Position numbers and translations under genes: made by a program
The notes under the pieces: generated by a model
What the model was told of the DNA's origin: nothing
What the model saw: only the letters and a program-made list of their open reading frames with translations
Databases searched by the model: none
Assembly (NCBI GenBank): GCA_012519425.1
Contig: JAAYQF010000066.1
Coordinates: 1 to 49,941, forward strand
DNA from: Bacteroidales bacterium
Lineage (GTDB): Bacteria; Bacteroidota; Bacteroidia; Bacteroidales; Paludibacteraceae
DNA length: 49,941 nucleotides
Direction of reading: 5' to 3'
Part shown: positions 44,776-49,941 of the stretch, piece after piece
Position numbering within the stretch: the first letter of the stretch is position 1
Layout: every line of letters begins with the position of its first letter

Positions 44776-47256
44776 ATGTACAAAACATTACACACCTTAC
44801 TCGCCATCAGTCTTGCATTTTTAATTCAAGCACATAATCTTACGGCCTCCACAAATTCCGACCCTTTAAAAATCTCATCAGAGCAATCCACGGATGTAAC
44901 CCATCTGATTGTCAATCCGGGTTTTGAATCAGGTTTTGATGGGTGGACAAACAATGGTATGGCTACACAAACCAATACAGTTTTTCCGAAAACCGGAACT
45001 ACTTACGTGGAAAAATGGGTTAACATAGGTCAAAGAATACCCGATGTCGGCATCCAACAGACATTGACCAATCTTACCAATGGTAAGTACAGATTGTATG
45101 TAACAGCCGGCAATATCCAACAAACCACATCAGGCAGTACCACCAACAGGGGAAATCCTCAAACCGGCGTTTGGTTTTTTGCGGGATATTACACGGAAGA
45201 TATCAACGATATACAGGAAAGATCATTGGATTTTATTGTCGTAAACAAACGGGTCGCTATCGGACTAAAAGCGGAAAATGCTACCGGGAACTGGCTTACC
45301 TGTGACAATTTCAAATTAGAGTACTTGGGTGAGTACGAAACAGCTGACCTAGCCGGTTTATTGAGCGCTCAACTTGCCCATGCGGAAAAGTTATCAGCAA
45401 AAAAAATCCAGAACTCAATTAGAGAAACACTTGAAAATAAAATTGAAAGTGCACAACAGGCTTTGGATGAAGACCCTCTTTCCGCAGATAATCTGAGTGC
45501 CGCCTACACGGCGTTGGAAACTGTATTCAGTCAAGTCGAAGCATCCATAAAATTATATGCCGATTTACAGTCTAAAATCGATTATGCCAATCAGGTATTA
45601 ACCTGGTATGCCAACGAGCCGGATAAAATTTCCAATTTAACGGCTGCCCGCAATGAAGCCGTGCTTGCCTCCAATAATTTTGATTTAACAGCGGCTGCCA
45701 TCAAACAAGCTGCCACTGCCCTAAATCAGGCGACTAAAGCAGTTGACAAACAACTATATATTCCCGGCTGGGCACTTGGAGACGTTAACAATCCGGATAA
45801 CAACTATAGTCTGGAGCGAAGCCGGCAGTCAAAAAACTGGGTAGTCTTCTGGGAAAAAGGACTTGGTGATAATCCGGGGGTGAATCTTGATGATGTGCTG
45901 AGAGTGGCTGATGAAACTTTCGATTTTTACGCCGATTCCCTGGGCTTTGTTGTGAGGGGGAACTCAAAAAGTGATACCTACAAAATGATCATCCGGCTGC
46001 TTGCCAAAACAGATTGGGAAGCCAACGGAGGTGGTGTTGACGGAACTACCGGCATGTGTACATTCTCATCAGGCAGCGCTATCTGGTCGAGAAATTGGCA
46101 AACCCTCCGACATGAAATAGCTCACTGTTTCCAGGGACAGGCGGGTGCCGATTCCGGTCATGGCTGGAATTACGGTTTTGGTCCCGATGCTTCAGGAGGA
46201 AACGTATTTTGGGAGAACTGTGCCCAGTGGCAAGCCTATAAGATCATGACTAATGACCAATTCACAAACGAATGGTATAACGGCTATCTGGGAATGGTTC
46301 ACGCACACCCCTTGCATGAATGGGCACGGTATGAAAATTTCTTTCTCCCGGATTTTTGGTGTTTCAAGCAAGATGATATGAAATTTGTGGGACGCATGTG
46401 GTTGGAGTCCAAAAGACCGGAGGACCCGATTGAAGCCTACAAACGTTTGGCGGGCAACATGAAACAAGATCAATTCAATGATGAAATGTGGGAATGTGCT
46501 GCAAGATTTGCAACCTGGGATATTCCACACATCAAACAACAGGGTGCCAACCACTTCAATTCACGTCCACAGCCCAAGCTGAATGATGTGGGTGAAAATT
46601 ACTGGCTCATCGATCCATCTAACTGTCCCGAAAATTACGGTCACAATATCATCAAGCTCAACGGAGTTTTTGTAAACCCAAAGAAAGTAAGTGTGTTCTT
46701 CGAAGGAAAAGCCGGCATTGATGGCTTCCGCAAAAATCTCCTTCCGAATGCAGGCTGGCGATTCGGGTTTGTTGCACTTACAACAGACGGAACGCGGGTG
46801 TACAGTGATATTGGTTCGGCAAACTATTTTACTGGTACGGATACCCTGCACTTTGAAACTCCGGCAAAATGTAAAAGCCTTTGGTTAGTCGTGTCAGGTG
46901 CACCCAGAATGCATGTAAAACATGCATGGGATGATGATACCAGCAATGATGAACAATGGCCTTACCAGGTGAAGTTCAACAATACCAATCTCAGGGGATA
47001 CAGGAATGTTGTGGAGACAGGAGTTGATCAGTTAGCCAAAGAGAATATGCTGATCTATGCAGTCGGAAACACGCTTTATGCACAAGACCTGCCCCAAAAT
47101 TCTACTTTGAATATATTTGACATTACGGGACGCAGCATATTGACTCAAAGCTTTGATGGAGAAAACAATTTCTCCACCAATCTCCCTGAGGGCGCTTACA
47201 TCATCAATGTAATGCATTCTAACGGAAGGTACAATCAAAAAGTGATTATTAAATAA
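44776..47256 (+). CDS. Secreted DUF6055-like protein with HExxH zinc-peptidase motif
   Basis: 826 residues from ATG 44776, set by the promoter and the signal peptide MYKTLHTLLAISLAFLIQAH. A beta-sandwich of the shared module follows (about 40-190, IVNPGFESGFDGWTNNG). Helical FIVAR-like segment about 195-325. Catalytic-like region about 330-560: H446-E-I-A-H450 and Glu480 (FWENCAQWQ), 30 residues on, fit a gluzincin zinc site. A beta domain about 600-740 ends in a stretch typical of DUF6055 proteins. Type IX tail about 755-826 (NIFDITGRSILTQSFDG). The family assignment is from memory. It may cleave a protein or glycoprotein at the cell surface. GH2 follows after 27 bases. Confidence 0.7.
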   Translation: MYKTLHTLLAISLAFLIQAHNLTASTNSDPLKISSEQSTDVTHLIVNPGFESGFDGWTNNGMATQTNTVFPKTGTTYVEKWVNIGQRIPDVGIQQTLTNLTNGKYRLYVTAGNIQQTTSGSTTNRGNPQTGVWFFAGYYTEDINDIQERSLDFIVVNKRVAIGLKAENATGNWLTCDNFKLEYLGEYETADLAGLLSAQLAHAEKLSAKKIQNSIRETLENKIESAQQALDEDPLSADNLSAAYTALETVFSQVEASIKLYADLQSKIDYANQVLTWYANEPDKISNLTAARNEAVLASNNFDLTAAAIKQAATALNQATKAVDKQLYIPGWALGDVNNPDNNYSLERSRQSKNWVVFWEKGLGDNPGVNLDDVLRVADETFDFYADSLGFVVRGNSKSDTYKMIIRLLAKTDWEANGGGVDGTTGMCTFSSGSAIWSRNWQTLRHEIAHCFQGQAGADSGHGWNYGFGPDASGGNVFWENCAQWQAYKIMTNDQFTNEWYNGYLGMVHAHPLHEWARYENFFLPDFWCFKQDDMKFVGRMWLESKRPEDPIEAYKRLAGNMKQDQFNDEMWECAARFATWDIPHIKQQGANHFNSRPQPKLNDVGENYWLIDPSNCPENYGHNIIKLNGVFVNPKKVSVFFEGKAGIDGFRKNLLPNAGWRFGFVALTTDGTRVYSDIGSANYFTGTDTLHFETPAKCKSLWLVVSGAPRMHVKHAWDDDTSNDEQWPYQVKFNNTNLRGYRNVVETGVDQLAKENMLIYAVGNTLYAQDLPQNSTLNIFDITGRSILTQSFDGENNFSTNLPEGAYIINVMHSNGRYNQKVIIK

Positions 47257-47283
47257 AGTTTCTTTTAACAATACAGCATTCAC

Positions 47284-49725
47284 ATGAAAAAGCGATTAAG
47301 TCTTCTTATCCTCTGTGGCGTTGGGCTTTTACTTCTTGTAAAAGCCCAAGCTGTAGAGAGGAAAATCAACTTCGATTCAGATTGGAAATTCCACAGAGGT
47401 TCCGTTGCCAATGCCGAACAACCGGAATTTGACGACAACAAATGGACTGTTCTGGATGTTCCTCACGACTGGAGCATGGATCCGGTACCCATTCAAAAGG
47501 AAGGCATTACCGTCGGACCTTTCTCTAAATTGAATGACGCAGGTGCAGGTGGTGCGGATACCGGTCAGACATTAGGAGGGGAAGGCTGGTATCGTAAATC
47601 ATTTACTTTGAATGAAAGTGATGTACACAAACTCATCACATTGTATTTTGAAGGTGTGTATAATCAATCTGAAATATGGGTTAACGGACAAAAAGTAAAT
47701 TTTAACCCGTATGGTTATACCTCATATAAAGTAGATATTACTGAATTTTGCCATGATCCGGGTGTTCCCAACATCATTGCCGTCAAAGTAGTGAATGTAG
47801 GTGAAAACAGTCGTTGGTATGCAGGATCAGGAATTTATCGTCATGTATGGCTGATAAAGACCAACCCGGTTCATCTGGAAAAATGGGATACTTTTGTGGA
47901 CGGTTCTGAAATAAAAAACAAAACAGCCCGGGTTAAATTATCTACAGTAATACATCAAAAATCAGATAAATACGACGAAGTTGACTTGCAGATTGATATC
48001 ATTTCACCACAAGGAAAAACTGTCGCATCACGCACTTCATCCGTACAACTTGATGGTTCAACTCCCATATCCGATATTTTTCCCATTACCAAACCGCAGT
48101 TATGGTCACTTGAAACTCCCCAATTATATGTTGCTGAGCTGACCATCCTGTCCAACGGTACCGTATTGGATAAAATCAGTATACCGTTTGGCATCAGAAC
48201 CATTGCCTTTTCTGCAGAAAAAGGATTTCAGTTGAACGGACAAACGATTAAATTGAAAGGTGGATGTATCCATCACGACAATGGTTTGCTGGGTGCGGCT
48301 GCTATCGACCGGGCTGAGGAAAGAAAAATAGAACTTTTGAAGGAAAACGGTTTCAATGCCATCCGATGTGCACACAATCAAGTATCTGAGGCCCTGTTGG
48401 ATGCATGTGACCGATTGGGGATGCTGGTAATCCACGAAACTTTTGATCAGTGGCAGCAAGCCAAACGCAACAATGATTACCACCAATACTTTGATGCCTG
48501 GAGTGAATATGATTTAAAAGCGTCTTTGCGCCGTGACCGCAATCATCCTTCCATCATCATGTGGAGCATAGGCAACGAAGTGGCACAACGAGCAGACGCG
48601 GAGGGAGAAGAAATTGCAAAAAGATTGGTGTCTGTGATCCATCAATACGATACAACCCGATTTTCTACCATTGGTTCCAATGATTTCTGGGATCGCCGAC
48701 ATTTTTCATGGGATAAAGACTCTTACCGTGCATTCAGAAATGTGGATATAGCAGGATACAATTACATGTGGCATAAATATGAAAGTGATCATGAAGCCTA
48801 TCCTGAACGAGTTATGTATGGGAGCGAGACTTATCCCAAAGATCTTGCAGCAGCCTGGAATTTAGTTGAAAAACATCCCTATATAATCGGAGATTTTGTG
48901 TGGACGGCCATAGATTATTTAGGAGAAGCCGGCCTGGCTCATGCTTTAGAACTGAAGCCCGGAGAATGGAACCCGCAATTTATGGGATGGCCCTGGTACA
49001 ACGCCTGGTGTGGGGATATTGATTTTTGTGGCGACAAAAAGCCCCAGTCGTATTATCGGGACGTGGTATGGAGAGAAAAGACCATTACCATGGCAGTACG
49101 CCGACCGGTTGAAGCAGGTAAACAAGAAGTTGTAAACGGTTGGGGTTGGACAGATGAGCTGATTAGCTGGAACTGGGAAGGATATGAAGGTCAACCCATG
49201 CGCGTGAATGTTTATAGCCGTTCACCAAAAGTACGTCTCTACCTAAACGACATCTTGATTGGGGAAGAAGAAACAGGAAAAGAAAATTATACTGCTACTT
49301 TTGAAGTTCCCTACCAGCCCGGCACACTGAAAGCCGTCAATATTCACAAGAAAAAAGAAACTGATGCTCTCGAACTGCAAACTTCCGGAAAGCCGGCAGC
49401 CATTCGTTTAACTGCAGACAAATTACAGCTCAAAGCAGACAAAAATGATCTTTCTCATGTCAAAATTGAAGTCATCGATGAAAATGGAAGAATCGTTCCA
49501 AACTCCGGGAACACCGTAAAAATCAGCTGTACAGGACAGGGATCGGTAATTGCGGCGGGCAATGCTTCCATGTATGATATGCACAGTTTCAGATCAATGA
49601 CACCCCGCGTATTTCGCGGAAAAGCCCTGGCCATCGTGCAACCTGATGGAAATGCCGGCCTTGTAGAGTTAACTGTAAGTGCGGATGGACTGCAGGGTGC
49701 AAGTTTAAAACTGATTGTACAATAA
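47284..49725 (+). CDS. GH2 family glycoside hydrolase (beta-galactosidase-like)
   Basis: 813 residues. Signal peptide 1-22; sugar-binding jelly roll about 25-200 (DVPHDWS, GGEGWYRKSF, NGQKVNFNPYGYTSY); Ig-like domain to about 305; TIM-barrel about 310-610 with acid/base Glu432 (WSIGNE) and nucleophile Glu515 (MYGSETYP); a DUF4982-type domain about 620-700; C-terminal Ig-like domain about 705-813. No type IX tail, so it is probably periplasmic and acts on imported oligosaccharides. GH2 members in this layout are often beta-galactosidases but may be beta-glucuronidases. It is the second gene of the operon with the DUF6055-like gene. Confidence 0.93.
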   Translation: MKKRLSLLILCGVGLLLLVKAQAVERKINFDSDWKFHRGSVANAEQPEFDDNKWTVLDVPHDWSMDPVPIQKEGITVGPFSKLNDAGAGGADTGQTLGGEGWYRKSFTLNESDVHKLITLYFEGVYNQSEIWVNGQKVNFNPYGYTSYKVDITEFCHDPGVPNIIAVKVVNVGENSRWYAGSGIYRHVWLIKTNPVHLEKWDTFVDGSEIKNKTARVKLSTVIHQKSDKYDEVDLQIDIISPQGKTVASRTSSVQLDGSTPISDIFPITKPQLWSLETPQLYVAELTILSNGTVLDKISIPFGIRTIAFSAEKGFQLNGQTIKLKGGCIHHDNGLLGAAAIDRAEERKIELLKENGFNAIRCAHNQVSEALLDACDRLGMLVIHETFDQWQQAKRNNDYHQYFDAWSEYDLKASLRRDRNHPSIIMWSIGNEVAQRADAEGEEIAKRLVSVIHQYDTTRFSTIGSNDFWDRRHFSWDKDSYRAFRNVDIAGYNYMWHKYESDHEAYPERVMYGSETYPKDLAAAWNLVEKHPYIIGDFVWTAIDYLGEAGLAHALELKPGEWNPQFMGWPWYNAWCGDIDFCGDKKPQSYYRDVVWREKTITMAVRRPVEAGKQEVVNGWGWTDELISWNWEGYEGQPMRVNVYSRSPKVRLYLNDILIGEEETGKENYTATFEVPYQPGTLKAVNIHKKKETDALELQTSGKPAAIRLTADKLQLKADKNDLSHVKIEVIDENGRIVPNSGNTVKISCTGQGSVIAAGNASMYDMHSFRSMTPRVFRGKALAIVQPDGNAGLVELTVSADGLQGASLKLIVQ

Positions 49726-49803
49726 AAATAAGACAATAAATCATAGGGTGCGACCCACAGCGTACACAAAATTGATTGATCCAACTAAAAAATACAGGTG
49801 AAG

Positions 49804-49834
49804 TTGGTCTTTTTAAAAAATATCAGTATATTTG
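49804..49834 (+). promoter_or_regulatory. Promoter upstream of the truncated tRNA
   Basis: TTG (49804-49806), 20-base spacer, TATATTTG (49827-49834), 46 bases before the tRNA-like 5' end at 49880. Confidence 0.65.
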
Positions 49835-49879
49835 CGTGCTGAAAGCAGCATTTCTTTTACACAGAAGAAATTGAAATTA

Positions 49880-49941
49880 GCGAAAATAGCTCAGTTGCCA
49901 GGAGAATAAACAATAAATATGCTCTACCAACTGAGATACAA
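49880..49941 (+). pseudogene. Truncated tRNA 5' end facing an inverted tRNA D-arm
   Basis: GCGAAAATAGCTCAGTTG (49880-49897) looks like the first 18 bases of a tRNA (acceptor 5' strand and half D-arm). Then the sequence leaves the tRNA pattern for about 23 bases, and the last 21 bases (GCTCTACCAACTGAG, ATACAA) are the reverse complement of a second tRNA 5' part (TTGTATCTCAGTTGGTAGAGC). Neither can form a tRNA here. It may be a contig-end assembly artefact. Confidence 0.6.

Noticed and set aside
28359-49725. Ulvan utilisation locus
   Set aside because: The BNR_4 fold fits, but no sulfatase, GH78 or GH105 gene is present, and GH128 and GH2 point to other linkages. Not excluded if the locus extends beyond the window.

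Overview
The window looks like a low-GC Bacteroidota chromosome, most likely order Bacteroidales. The evidence is A-rich leaders with little Shine-Dalgarno sequence, promoters with the Bacteroidetes -7 box TAnnTTTG (often with a TTG or TTTG about 18-20 bases upstream), type IX secretion C-terminal tails on several exported enzymes, a hybrid two-component regulator of the polysaccharide-utilisation type, a DUF6377 protein, and rubrerythrin, which suggests an anaerobe. Nothing in the sequence fixes the genus. No insertion sequence, prophage, CRISPR array or rRNA gene is visible.

Layout. 1-743: the 5' part of a DUF6377 gene, cut by the window edge. 996-3663: a stress module of ECF sigma factor, membrane anti-sigma candidate, CpxP-like metal sensor, small DxNxDGxCD-repeat protein and DUF2202 ferritin-like lipoprotein. 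Its 3' end runs into the relic of a TPR gene, followed by rubrerythrin. 4719-9647: transport genes (TRIC-type channel, urea transporter, DUF389, CorA) with a secreted SagB-type nitroreductase. 9717-14621: a DHA2 exporter, an M20 amidohydrolase, a Fic AMPylase with a candidate operator, and a DUF454 protein. 14925-28311: housekeeping genes (trpB2; yicC-yihY-coaE; a DPP-III-like M49 peptidase; thrS-mazG; tRNA-Leu; a GNAT acyltransferase; HU, a 29-residue basic protein and RNase G).

28359-49725 is the most distinctive part, a carbohydrate-utilisation locus. A central HTCS regulator is flanked by GH128 plus a carbohydrate-binding protein, DUF2264 (GH154-like) plus a BNR_4 beta-propeller with a lyase-like active site, and a DUF6055-like zinc-peptidase-like protein plus GH2. 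No SusC/SusD pair is in the window. GH128, the BNR_4 protein and the DUF6055-like protein carry type IX tails, and three proteins share a related beta-sandwich module. The families present (Rha-GlcA-type lyase fold, beta-glucuronidase-like, beta-galactosidase-like, beta-1,3-glycanase-like and a peptidase-like protein, with no sulfatase) suggest a glucuronic-acid-capped glycan such as an arabinogalactan protein more than ulvan. That substrate is inference.

Repeats are frequent between genes: a dispersed hairpin family (three copies), two composite tandem-repeat tracts, a GC-rich repeat translated inside the anti-sigma gene, and an inverted tRNA 5' fragment at the right end that may be a contig-end artefact.
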